Assembly (NCBI GenBank): GCA_016742055.1
Contig: JACVCK010000009.1
Coordinates: 1-32,159, forward strand
Length of the DNA: 32,159 nt
Direction of reading: 5' to 3'
Source of the DNA: Phycisphaerales bacterium
GTDB taxonomy: Bacteria > Planctomycetota > Phycisphaerae > Phycisphaerales > UBA1924
Made by a program: the position numbers and the translations under genes. The notes beneath the pieces are model-generated. The model was not told where the DNA came from and searched no databases. It saw only the letters and a program-made list of their open reading frames with translations. Below, in pieces: positions 1 to 6,784 of the stretch. How positions within the stretch are numbered: the stretch's first letter is position 1; every line of letters begins with the position of its first letter.

Positions 1-2
1 AG

Positions 3-875
3 CGTGAGGGCGCGAGGGAGGAGGGCTCTTGGCGCGGGCTGGAGCGGGCGTCGGCGATGATGCGGCGGGCGCTGACGCTATTGGGAGATGGGCGGGACGG
101 CTCGTTGCTGGACACGCACGCGGGGCGGCCCGACCTGATTGTGCGGACGCGCTCGACGTTTGATGGCTCTTTGCCCTCGGGCTCTTCGGTGGCGCTGCAC
201 GCGATGCTCGATCTGCACGAACTCACGGGCGAGGGCGAGTGGCTGGAGCGGGCGCTGCGCCTGCTGGCGTCGATGAGCGGCGCGGTGGCCGAGTCGCCGG
301 CGGGCGCGGTGAACGCGACGCGCGCGCTGCTGCGGGCGCTCCGCCTGGACCCGGCGCTGATCGAGCGGCACGGCGTCGCGGCGCCATCGCTGAGCCCCGG
401 CCCGGGCGCGGCGCGCACGCCGGACGCGCCCGTGGAGGCGCTGGCGGAGGTGGAGCGGGTGAGCGTTCCTCCCGAGCCGGGCGGGGGTGTGGCGCTGCGC
501 CTGCTGCTGCGGATCCGCGAGGGACATCACGTGACGGCGCACGAGCCCTGGCCGGAGGAGGTCCCGGAGGGCGAGCGGCTGGCGGGGATCACGGGGCTCG
601 AGGTGTCGCTGGCGCCGGGCAGCGGCGGCGCTGTGCGGCTCGAGGTGGATTATCCGGCGGGGCACCTGCTGGGCGGGGAGCGCGAGGGCGCGGGCGGGCC
701 GGCGCCGGCGCTGCTGGTGCACGAGGGGGAGGTGGAGTTGAGTGTGCGGCTGATCCGGACGGGCGAGCCGTGGACGGGCAGGCCCCTGCTGCTCCTGCGG
801 TGGCAGGCGTGCACGATGACCGAGTGCGCCGCGCCCGTGGTGGTGGAGTTGGACATCGCGATCGACCCGGGCTGA
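3..875 (+). CDS. C-terminal part of a DUF255 (YyaL/SPATA20-like) protein with a DsbD-like tail (5' truncated)
   Basis: The reading frame is open to the left edge of the window, so the start lies outside and only about 290 C-terminal residues are seen. The first stretch (SDSLL-like helices such as DLHELTGEGEWLERALRLL) looks like the end of the (alpha/alpha)6 barrel that follows the thioredoxin-like DUF255 domain in YyaL/SPATA20 proteins. The last 140 residues or so look like the N-terminal domain of the thiol-disulfide interchange protein DsbD: beta-rich, ending in LRWQACTMTECAAP, where two cysteines sit where DsbD-N domains have their redox pair. It ends 19 bp before a convergent gene. Family assignment is from recalled similarity; the catalytic thioredoxin domain is not in view. 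A redox role for the tail is inference. Confidence 0.7.
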   Translation, partial: REGAREEGSWRGLERASAMMRRALTLLGDGRDGSLLDTHAGRPDLIVRTRSTFDGSLPSGSSVALHAMLDLHELTGEGEWLERALRLLASMSGAVAESPAGAVNATRALLRALRLDPALIERHGVAAPSLSPGPGAARTPDAPVEALAEVERVSVPPEPGGGVALRLLLRIREGHHVTAHEPWPEEVPEGERLAGITGLEVSLAPGSGGAVRLEVDYPAGHLLGGEREGAGGPAPALLVHEGEVELSVRLIRTGEPWTGRPLLLLRWQACTMTECAAPVVVELDIAIDPG

Positions 876-894
876 GGCGGGCGCTGCGCGCGGG

Positions 895-1767
895 TCAGGG
901 CTGCTGCGGCTGTGCGGCGTGGAGGGCGCGGAGTTCGTGCTCGATGCGGTCGAGTTGGCGGGCCATGTCGGTGATCTGCGCCTGGGCGCGGACGTTGATC
1001 TGGTAGTCGAGGTCGGTTCGGAGCCGGTCTTTTTCGGTCTGGCGGTTCTGGCTGACGAGCACGAAGATCGAGAGGAAGATCGCCTCGAGGGAGACGATCA
1101 TCGTGAGCAGTCCGAAGGGGAAGGGGTCCCACGCCCACTCCTTGGGCAGGACTCCGAACGTGCCGACCAGGTTGACGGCGATCCACACGCCGAACCAGAT
1201 CATATGGAACAGCGTGAACCACTGGCTGGCGGCGATGGCCGCGATGAAGTCGCTGACGTGCTGCCAGGGCGAAGAGCGGGCGGCGTCGAAGATGGCGTTG
1301 GGATTGCGGACGGAGCGGAGGGTTTGCGTCGCGGCGCGCTGGCGCTCGCCCATGACGGCGAGGATGTGGATCGCGGCGTCGGGCCGGTCGCGGAGGAAGC
1401 GGTGGAACTCCTCTCGTCCGAGGACGAACAGTTCTGTGGGTTCGGCGGCGCGGACGGTGGCGGTGCGCGGGCCGGCGTCGAGGAGGGAGATCTCGCCGAA
1501 GAACTCGCCGGGGGCGAGGATCTTCAGGAGCATGTGCTCGCCTTTTTCGTTGGAGGCGGTGACGACGGCGCTGCCGGTGTTGATGATGTAGAGCGAGTCG
1601 CCGGGGTCGCCCTGCCAGCAGACGACCTCGTTGGCGGGCGTGGCGCGGCGCGTCATGGAGGCGAGCAGGGCGTTCTGCTCGTCGAGGTCGAGGCGCGCGA
1701 AGAGGGGGATGTGCGCCAGGGGGCCGGGCGCGGCGCCGGGGACCTGAGCGTCGCCGGAGGGGTTCAT
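895..1767 (-). CDS. cyclic nucleotide-binding domain fused to DUF1003 membrane domain
   Basis: This is a 290-residue protein. Residues 18-140 form a cNMP-binding domain: the phosphate-binding cassette FGEISLLDAGPRTATVRA (about 90-107) keeps the Glu and Arg that contact cyclic nucleotide in CRP/PKA-type sites. Residues 158-245 match DUF1003, with two membrane helices (184-202 and 218-239) around the typical DPFPFGLLTMIVSLEAIF segment. Residues 241-285 are charged and probably form a coiled coil. No helix-turn-helix is present, so it is probably a membrane-attached cNMP sensor and not a transcription factor. The start has no Shine-Dalgarno, but TACGAT (minus strand of 1775-1780) lies 7 nt upstream of the ATG, a layout that suggests a leaderless mRNA. 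It is divergent from the riboswitch operon. Confidence 0.85.
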   Translation of the reverse strand: MNPSGDAQVPGAAPGPLAHIPLFARLDLDEQNALLASMTRRATPANEVVCWQGDPGDSLYIINTGSAVVTASNEKGEHMLLKILAPGEFFGEISLLDAGPRTATVRAAEPTELFVLGREEFHRFLRDRPDAAIHILAVMGERQRAATQTLRSVRNPNAIFDAARSSPWQHVSDFIAAIAASQWFTLFHMIWFGVWIAVNLVGTFGVLPKEWAWDPFPFGLLTMIVSLEAIFLSIFVLVSQNRQTEKDRLRTDLDYQINVRAQAQITDMARQLDRIEHELRALHAAQPQQP

Positions 1768-1800
1768 GGGGCGGATCGTAGCGACTGAGCGGCGCGGGTC

Positions 1801-1828
1801 TTGACAATGCGGCGTGAGGGGTTAGGGT
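1801..1828 (+). promoter_or_regulatory. sigma70-type promoter of the cobalamin riboswitch operon
   Basis: A perfect -35 box TTGACA (1801-1806) is followed after 16 nt by TAGGGT (1823-1828). A start of transcription about 6-7 nt downstream would fall at 1834-1836, exactly where the P1 stem of the riboswitch begins. That agreement supports the call, although the -10 box is poor. Confidence 0.6.
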
Positions 1829-1833
1829 GGTTG

Positions 1834-2041
1834 ACGTCAATGGTGCCCCGCGAGACGAGCGCGGGGTGAAAAGGGAAGGCGGTGAAAATCCGCCGCGGAC
1901 GCGCCGCCGTAACGAGCGAGAAGGCGCGCCCCAGATGCCACTGTCCGGAATCGGCTTCGGGCCGAGCGGACGGGAAGGCGGGGCGCGACGCGGAGCCGAA
2001 GGGCTCCGATCGCTCGAAGCCGGAAGACCTGCCGTTGATGT
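1834..2041 (+). promoter_or_regulatory. cobalamin (vitamin B12) riboswitch
   Basis: The segment carries the conserved blocks of a class I cobalamin riboswitch in order: GGTGCCCC (1842-1849), GGGTGAAAAGGGAAGGCGG (1863-1882), the GTGAAAATCCGCC core, the CGCCGCCGTAAC block, GCCACTGTCC (1937-1946), GGACGGGAAGGCG (1968-1980) and AGCCGGAAGACCTGCC (2018-2034). The ends pair as stem P1: 1834-1840 with 2035-2041 (seven pairs, one G-U). Known biology: such RNAs lower expression of B12 uptake, synthesis or B12-independent genes when cobalamin binds. Here it precedes a four-gene cluster of mostly secreted proteins. The ligand form (adenosyl- or methyl-cobalamin) cannot be read from sequence alone. Confidence 0.94.
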
Positions 2042-2048
2042 GTGTTGT

Positions 2049-2100
2049 GCGCCCTCGCGACTCGGGGCGCCGGCGCGGCGCCCGCGTGCTCTCCGCGGGC
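2049..2100 (+). promoter_or_regulatory. possible expression platform: two hairpins after the riboswitch
   Basis: Hairpin one pairs 2049-2054 with 2065-2070 (GCGCCC/GGGCGC, 10-nt loop). Hairpin two pairs 2080-2086 with 2094-2100 (GCCCGCG/CGCGGGC, 7-nt loop). Neither is followed by a T-run, so a factor-independent terminator is not evident and control at translation or by Rho is more likely. Hairpin one is in the position of the P13 stem whose loop kisses L5 in cobalamin riboswitches; this was not modelled. Confidence 0.35.
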
Positions 2101-2194
2101 CTCCCGTTCCGGCATCCGATCCTCCGACGCGAGACATTCTCAGGCGGGAGCCGTCCTGCGCGATTCAGGGCGACGGAAGGAAGGACTGTTCGGC

Positions 2195-3238
2195 ATGGTC
2201 TTTGGCAACTGGCGGGGCGGCCTCGGCGCCGCGGTCGTGGCGTCGTCGGCGTTGGCCGGGGCGCCGTCGTATTCCCTGGTTGGCTCGTTCACGACGCCGG
2301 ACGGCGCGGGGGCCCGGACGCTGACATCGGACGGGCGGATGCTGACGATGGTGGGCGCGGACGTTTTTCTCCAGGATGCTCCGCTGTCGGGCTCGTTCAC
2401 GCGGCTGGGGGGAATCGACGCTTCGCTCCTCAATTCGTTCGGCGCGTCGTGCGTGGCGCTGAGTCCGGACGGCTCGACGCTGGCGATCGGCGACGGCAAC
2501 TTCGGGCCGGGCAGCCGCGTTCACTTCGTGTCGTTCGCGGACCTGAACGGCGGCGGCGCCGCGCCGGTGTGGAGCGTGGATGCGGCGTCGTACGAGGCGC
2601 ACTGGCACGCTGATGGGCGGCTGTTCCTGAGCGGCGCGGACTTCACTGATTCGTTCGTTTCGGTGGTCGAGGGCGTGGAGCGCGGCGGCGCGACGGTGCG
2701 GCGCGTGGTGGAGAACATCGTCGGCGCGTCGGCGGGCGTGACGGTGCGGGATGGCTGGGTGTACACGGCGAACGGATTTGATTTCGATCCGGGCTCGGGC
2801 TCGGGCATCGGCGATGTGCGGGCGTTCGACCTGGGGATGCTCGGGGCCGGCGGCTCGTTCGACTTTGAGAGCGACGGCGTGCTGGTCGCCAGCGCGCTCA
2901 GCGGACTGTCGCTGGGCTTTGACGGCGCTGGGAACATGCTGATCGGGGGCGGGGACTTCGGCGATCCGGCGCAGTTCGGGTTTGCGGCGGTGGTGGACGG
3001 AGGGGCGATCTCGGCGGCGCTGATGGGCTTGGGCCCAGCGGGCGACGCGGACGAACTCCGGCTGAGCCCCGCGGGCCAGAACACCTACTCGATCCTGTTC
3101 AACGGGGGCACGCAGGAACTTCTGGTGTGGGGATTCGGCGACGGGCTGGTGCACCGCTACGCGGTCCCGACGCCGGGCGGCGTGGCGTGCGTCGGCTTGA
3201 TGATGGGTCTGGCGGCCGGGAGGCGGCGCCGTGGCTGA
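2195..3238 (+). CDS. secreted propeller-like protein with PEP-CTERM-like tail, first gene of the riboswitch operon
   Basis: This is a 347-residue protein. The ATG at 2195 is chosen because it has the ribosome site GGAAGGA (2176-2186 region) and a signal peptide (hydrophobic 10-22, cleavage near ALA-GA). Upstream in-frame codons run back towards the riboswitch and look non-coding. The mature part is beta-rich with repeated phrases typical of propeller blades, such as ALSPDGSTLAIGDG (88-101), WHADGRLFLSG, GVTVRDGWVYTANGF, GFDGAGNMLIGGG and LRLSPAGQNTYSI. The C-terminus is PTPGG, a hydrophobic stretch, then GRRRR, like the PEP-CTERM variants of Phycisphaerae that mark exosortase-type surface sorting. 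No named family is certain. It overlaps the next gene by 8 bp. Riboswitch control and secretion suggest a cobalamin-related surface role, perhaps comparable with the beta-propeller BtuG of Bacteroides, but this is inference. Confidence 0.75.
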   Translation: MVFGNWRGGLGAAVVASSALAGAPSYSLVGSFTTPDGAGARTLTSDGRMLTMVGADVFLQDAPLSGSFTRLGGIDASLLNSFGASCVALSPDGSTLAIGDGNFGPGSRVHFVSFADLNGGGAAPVWSVDAASYEAHWHADGRLFLSGADFTDSFVSVVEGVERGGATVRRVVENIVGASAGVTVRDGWVYTANGFDFDPGSGSGIGDVRAFDLGMLGAGGSFDFESDGVLVASALSGLSLGFDGAGNMLIGGGDFGDPAQFGFAAVVDGGAISAALMGLGPAGDADELRLSPAGQNTYSILFNGGTQELLVWGFGDGLVHRYAVPTPGGVACVGLMMGLAAGRRRRG

Positions 3239-4439
3239 GTTGCGAACCGTTCGGAGGAGAGAGCGCGCCCGATCCGCGGGGCCCGCGGCGATCTTCGCCG
3301 CGGGCCTCGCGGGGACCGCGGCGACGGGCGCGCGCGCCGGCGACTTCGCGTCGCTTGTGCACTCGTACGTGCCCGCGCCGGGGCAGAACATCAACTCGCC
3401 GTTCTTCGGCGACCCGACTCGCGCGCTGGGCGCGCCGGTGGGAGGCGGGACGGGCGCGGCGGACAATTCCAAGGTCGTGACGCTCGGGGGCTTTGGAGGG
3501 TCGATCACGCTGGGGTTTGACGCGCCGGTCGAGGACAGCCCGTGCAACCCGCACGGCATGGACGCGATCGTGTTTGGCAACGCGTTCTGGGTGAACGGCA
3601 ACCCGAACCGGCGCTGGGCGGAGGCGGCGGTGATCGAGATCAGCGCCGACGTGAACGGCAACGGGCTTCCGGACGATCCGTGGTATGTGGTGAAGGGCTC
3701 GAGTCTTCCGGCGGCGCCGCAGGGCGTGTGGCGGGAGCAGGCCTGGGACAACGCGCCGGGCACGCCGACGCCGCCGGTGAACGTCGCGTGGTATCCGATG
3801 GCGCCGCAGTTCCCCGCTTGGCCGTCGGGGTACGCGACGGGGGCGTTCGAACTGCCGGCGCCTTTCCGGGCGAGCGTGCTGGTGAACCCCAACGGTCTGG
3901 GCGCGACGGTGGAGGGGCACTTTGGGTACGCGGATGTGAGCCCGGTGATGCTGCTGGGCGACATGAGCGGCGCGACGGGAGGGACGGGTGAGAATCTGCT
4001 GAGCGATCCGGAGGACCGGCCGGGCGTGGATCCGGCGGAGTTCTACACCGTGCCCGACGATCCTCGCGCGGTGGGCGTCTCGCCGGGCAGCGGCGGCGGG
4101 GACGCGTTCGACATCCAGTGGGCGGTGCATCCTGCGACGGGCGAGCCCGCGGGGCTGACGCACTTCCATTTCATCCGCATCAGCACGGCGGTGGATGTGG
4201 TTTCGCCGTCGCTCGGGGAGACGTCCACGGAGATCGCCGCCGTGGCGGACGTTCGGCGGGCGCGCCGGTCGCCGGGCGATGCGAACCTCGACGGCGTGGT
4301 GGACTTCGCGGACCTGAACGCGGCGCTGAGCCAGTTCAACACGTTCGGCGAGGGTCTGAGCGCCGACTTCGACTGCAACGGCGTGGTGGACTTCGGCGAT
4401 CTGAACGCGGTGCTCTCGAACTGGGGCGCCGGGACGTGA
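3231..4439 (+). CDS. secreted protein resembling Bacteroidetes B12-locus surface proteins, with C-terminal dockerin-like repeats
   Basis: This 402-residue protein starts at GTG 3231, overlapping the previous stop by 8 bp. A signal peptide runs to about residue 36 (Arg-rich start, hydrophobic 18-33, ARA cleavage). The body contains GGFGGSITLGFD (86-97), DAIVFGNAF (111-119), a DVNGNGLPDDPWYVVKGSS segment (140-158), FGYADVSP (231-238), FDIQWAV (293-299) and LGETSTEI (328-335). I recall closely similar phrases in annotated cell surface proteins of Bacteroidetes B12-uptake loci; no search was run. Residues 349-402 hold two calcium-loop repeats (DANLDGVVDFADLNAAL and DFDCNGVVDFGDLNAVL) of dockerin type, common on planctomycete exoproteins. 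It may bind cobalamin or a cobalamin-binding partner at the cell surface; that is inference. Confidence 0.78.
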   Translation: MAELRTVRRRERARSAGPAAIFAAGLAGTAATGARAGDFASLVHSYVPAPGQNINSPFFGDPTRALGAPVGGGTGAADNSKVVTLGGFGGSITLGFDAPVEDSPCNPHGMDAIVFGNAFWVNGNPNRRWAEAAVIEISADVNGNGLPDDPWYVVKGSSLPAAPQGVWREQAWDNAPGTPTPPVNVAWYPMAPQFPAWPSGYATGAFELPAPFRASVLVNPNGLGATVEGHFGYADVSPVMLLGDMSGATGGTGENLLSDPEDRPGVDPAEFYTVPDDPRAVGVSPGSGGGDAFDIQWAVHPATGEPAGLTHFHFIRISTAVDVVSPSLGETSTEIAAVADVRRARRSPGDANLDGVVDFADLNAALSQFNTFGEGLSADFDCNGVVDFGDLNAVLSNWGAGT

Positions 4440-5236
4440 GGCGCCGTCGCGGATTCACGCTCGTGGAGGCGCTGGTGACGGTCGCCGTGCTGGGGCTTCT
4501 GATCGGGGTCCTGGCGCCGTCGCTGGGGGCGTCGCGCGATTCCGCCCGGGCCGCGGCGTGCGCGGCGGCGCTGCGGGAGTTGCAGGTCGCGAACCTCTCG
4601 CACGCGGCGTCATCGAACGGGCGGTTCGTGGCGGGCGCGGCGAACATCGAGGGCGCGAACCTCGAGCGTTGGCACGGTCGGCGGGAGGCCGTGGGCGAGC
4701 CATTCACGCCGGAGGGCGGGGCGCTGTCGGCGCATCTGGGCGGCGCCGCGACGAGCGAAGCGCTGCGGGAGTGCGCGGGCTTCACGTGGTCGGAGGTTGG
4801 GCCGGAGGCGCCGGGGTTCGAGCGCGGGGGCGGGGGATACGGGTACAACAACGCGTTCGTGGGCGTGGTGCGGAGCGAGCGCGGGGGCGTGTGGGAGATC
4901 GAGACCAATCGGGTGGGTTCTCGTCAGGAGCGCTTTGCGAGGCCTTCGGCGACGGCCGCGTTCACGGACGCGGGTTTCGCGGCGGACGCGGGCCTGATCG
5001 AGTACTCGTTCGCGGAGCCGCCGGAGTGGCCGGAGCATCCCGGGTCGCGTCCGGACCCGTCGGTGCATTTCCGGCATCGGGGGCGGTCGGGCGTGGCGTG
5101 GCTGGACGGGCATGTGACGTCGGAGGCGCGGGCGTTCTCGGCGTGGAGCCAGTTGTATCTGAGCGACCCGGGGCCTCTGGGGCTGGGCTGGTTCGGGCGC
5201 GAGGCGGACGGCAACGCGCTGTTCGATTACGAGTGA
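4436..5236 (+). CDS. prepilin-like protein with H-X9-DG motif (DUF1559-like)
   Basis: This is a 266-residue protein. The GTG at 4436 overlaps the preceding stop as GTGA. The N-terminus MRRRRG-FTLVEALVTVAVLGLLIGVL is a type IV prepilin/pseudopilin signal: cleavage after Gly6 by prepilin peptidase, Glu at +5 of the mature protein, then a membrane helix. Near the C-terminus FRHRGRSGVAWLDGHV carries an exact H-X9-DG motif, typical of the large planctomycete DUF1559 pseudopilin-like family. At 266 residues it is within the usual range. Such proteins sit in the membrane and project outwards, but their function is unknown. Its translational coupling to the two secreted proteins puts it under the cobalamin riboswitch. 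Confidence 0.82.
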   Translation: MRRRRGFTLVEALVTVAVLGLLIGVLAPSLGASRDSARAAACAAALRELQVANLSHAASSNGRFVAGAANIEGANLERWHGRREAVGEPFTPEGGALSAHLGGAATSEALRECAGFTWSEVGPEAPGFERGGGGYGYNNAFVGVVRSERGGVWEIETNRVGSRQERFARPSATAAFTDAGFAADAGLIEYSFAEPPEWPEHPGSRPDPSVHFRHRGRSGVAWLDGHVTSEARAFSAWSQLYLSDPGPLGLGWFGREADGNALFDYE

Positions 5237-5243
5237 GGCGCGC

Positions 5244-5480
5244 GTGTCAGAGGTGAACCGATGCGTCTGCACTGGGCTGACGTTCGCCGAGTTGTCGCGC
5301 CATCCTGCGGCGGGCTCGGGGTTCGAGGCGCTGCGGCGCGCGACCGGGTGCGGGGAGGGCTGCGGGCTGTGCGAGCCGTACGTGCGGGCGATGCTCCGCA
5401 CGGGCCGCCCGTCGTTCCGGGCGCTGGCCCCGTGCCTGAGCGGGGGGGAATCGGGCCCGGCGGGGGGCGGGGCCCGCTGA
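5244..5480 (+). CDS. small BFD-like [2Fe-2S] protein
   Basis: This is a 78-residue protein with start GTG 5244, preceded by GAGG and 7 bp after the prepilin-like stop. Cysteines C7-x-C9 and C40-x2-C43 have the spacing of bacterioferritin-associated ferredoxin (Bfd; C-x-C, about 31 residues, C-x2-C), in the context RCVCTGLTFAEL and GCGLCEPYV. An extra C36 lies just before the second pair. Bfd-type domains carry a [2Fe-2S] cluster and pass electrons. It is the last gene of the riboswitch-led set, so it is probably made when cobalamin is scarce; a role in reducing cobalamin or in iron release are both possible and neither is shown. GTG 5253 is an alternative start. Confidence 0.72.
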   Translation: MSEVNRCVCTGLTFAELSRHPAAGSGFEALRRATGCGEGCGLCEPYVRAMLRTGRPSFRALAPCLSGGESGPAGGGAR

Positions 5481-5486
5481 TACGCT
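5478..5486 (+). promoter_or_regulatory. extended -10-like element TGATACGCT before mazG
   Basis: TG-A-TACGCT fits the extended -10 pattern TG-n-TAnnnT and lies 10 nt before the mazG-like ATG. The identical 9-mer occurs at 9026-9034 before the tRNA gene. No -35 box is evident. Confidence 0.35.
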
Positions 5487-5496
5487 TGGGGCGACG

Positions 5497-5820
5497 ATGA
5501 CCCACGGCGACGCCCCAACCGAGTTGACGTTCCGCGCGTTCCAGTCGCTGATCCGCGAGCGGTACTACGCGACGGACGCGGCGCGGGGGGCGCCGGGGAC
5601 GTTCATGTGGCTGATCGAGGAGGTGGGCGAGTTGGCGACGGCGCTGCAGGACAACGCGCCGGGCAAGTCCCCCACCGCCGAGCAGCGTGCGAATCTCGAG
5701 GAGGAGTTCGCGGATGTGATCGCGTGGCTGACGACGCTGGCGAACATCGCGGGGGTGGATCTGGCGTCGGCGCTGCGGAAGTACACGGATCGGGACGGCG
5801 TGGAGGGCGTGAAGGATTGA
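5497..5820 (+). CDS. MazG-like nucleotide pyrophosphohydrolase
   Basis: This 107-residue, all-alpha protein has the MazG metal-binding signature: E41-E42-x2-E45 (LIEEVGELATAL) and E70-x2-D73 (EEEFADVIAW). Proteins of this size with one MazG domain hydrolyse nucleoside triphosphates, often non-canonical ones, to monophosphate and pyrophosphate; the substrate here is unknown. It starts 16 bp after the BFD-like gene, so read-through from the riboswitch operon is possible, but a -10-like element lies in between. Its stop codon overlaps the trpA start (TTGA), indicating translational coupling with trpA. Confidence 0.88.
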   Translation: MTHGDAPTELTFRAFQSLIRERYYATDAARGAPGTFMWLIEEVGELATALQDNAPGKSPTAEQRANLEEEFADVIAWLTTLANIAGVDLASALRKYTDRDGVEGVKD

Positions 5821-6653
5821 ACCGAGTCGACGCCATGTTCGCCTCGCTGCGTTCGGCTCCGGGCGGGCCACGCAAGGCGCTGATGCCGTTCATCGTCGCG
5901 GGGCGTCCGCCGCTGGAGCGCCTGGGCGAACTGCTGACGGCGATGGAGGGCGCCGGCGCGAGCGCGGTGGAGATCGGGATTCCGTTCAGCGATCCGATCG
6001 CGGACGGGCCGGTGATCGCGGCGTCGATGCACCGCGCCCTGGAGCAGGGCGTGACGCCGGGGCGGGTGTTCGAGGCTGTGTCGCGGGCGCGAGGGCAGAC
6101 GCGGATGCCGCTTGTGGCGATGGTGAGCGTGTCGCTCGTGCATCGGGTGGGGAGCGGGGCGTTCATCGCGCGGGCGGCGGCGGCGGGGTTTGACGGCTTC
6201 ATCTTTCCGGATGCACCGCTGGAGGAGTCGGGCGAGTTTCTGGAAGGGGCGCACAGGGCGGGCTGCACGGCGTCGCTTCTGGTGGCGCCGGCGACGGGCC
6301 CGGACCGGGCGGGGCTGATCGCGCGGGCGTCGAGCGGGTTTGTGTACCTGATGGCTCGGGCCGGCCTGACGGGGGAGCAGTCGGACGCGCCGGAGGTCCG
6401 GGAGCGGGTGGGGCAGATCCGGAGGTTCTCGGACCTTCCGATCGCCTGCGGCTTTGGGATTACGACGGCGGAGCACGTCCGGGCGGTGGTCCGGCCTGGG
6501 GAGGCGGACGGGGCGGACGGGGCCATCGTGGGTTCGGCCCTGGTCCGGCGGATTGAGGACGCCCTGGCGTCGGGCGGGGACCCGGTTTCCGACGCACACA
6601 GTTTTGTGTCCACACTTTCGAGTGGACTCCGCGCGGCGCCCGGCCGATCCTGA
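5817..6653 (+). CDS. trpA: tryptophan synthase alpha chain
   Basis: TrpA cleaves indole-3-glycerol phosphate to indole and glyceraldehyde 3-phosphate, and passes indole to TrpB. At 278 residues it is close to the usual 260-280. The start is taken as TTG 5817, overlapping the mazG stop, because it gives the family N-terminus MNRVDAMF and lies 9 nt after GGAGGG (5802-5807); ATG 5835 would remove the conserved NRxD segment. Catalytic Glu52 and Asp63 are in [15 protein letters not shown] (E. coli Glu49/Asp60). The family PYITAGDP loop reads PFIVAGRP. Late motifs [12 protein letters not shown] and GAIVGSALV bind the substrate phosphate. trpB is not in the window; the neighbour is mazG-like, so the trp genes appear dispersed. 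Confidence 0.96.
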   Translation: MNRVDAMFASLRSAPGGPRKALMPFIVAGRPPLERLGELLTAMEGAGASAVEIGIPFSDPIADGPVIAASMHRALEQGVTPGRVFEAVSRARGQTRMPLVAMVSVSLVHRVGSGAFIARAAAAGFDGFIFPDAPLEESGEFLEGAHRAGCTASLLVAPATGPDRAGLIARASSGFVYLMARAGLTGEQSDAPEVRERVGQIRRFSDLPIACGFGITTAEHVRAVVRPGEADGADGAIVGSALVRRIEDALASGGDPVSDAHSFVSTLSSGLRAAPGRS

Positions 6654-6673
6654 TTCTTTTTTCGATTCGGCGC

Positions 6674-6712
6674 GGCGCGTGCGCTTGCCAACGCGCCGTC
6701 GCGATGCACAAT
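6674..6712 (+). promoter_or_regulatory. candidate glutamine synthetase promoter with inverted repeat
   Basis: TTGCCA (6685-6690), a 16-nt spacer and CACAAT (6707-6712) make a plausible sigma70 promoter. The -35 box sits in the loop of an inverted repeat, GGCGCGT (6674-6680) with ACGCGCC (6691-6697), which could be an operator. It would give a leader of about 65 nt. Confidence 0.4.
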
Positions 6713-6784
6713 GCCGCTCGAATCCGCCGCACGGCGGGTCCGCCACGCACCCTCGCCGCCCGCCTCAATCCACACGGAGCCGCC

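Noticed and set aside
1831-1840. Perfect palindrome TTGACGTCAA as an operator or second -35 box
   Set aside because: Its 3' part is the 5' strand of riboswitch stem P1, which explains the sequence; an additional operator role cannot be excluded.
2042-2194. Upstream extension of the first riboswitch-operon gene
   Set aside because: It would start at the end of the riboswitch P1 stem, lacks a ribosome site and would hide the signal peptide that follows ATG 2195.
4309-4439. Dockerin-like repeats as evidence for a cellulosome
   Set aside because: Dockerin-type calcium repeats are common on planctomycete exoproteins and no cohesin or glycosidase is present in the window.
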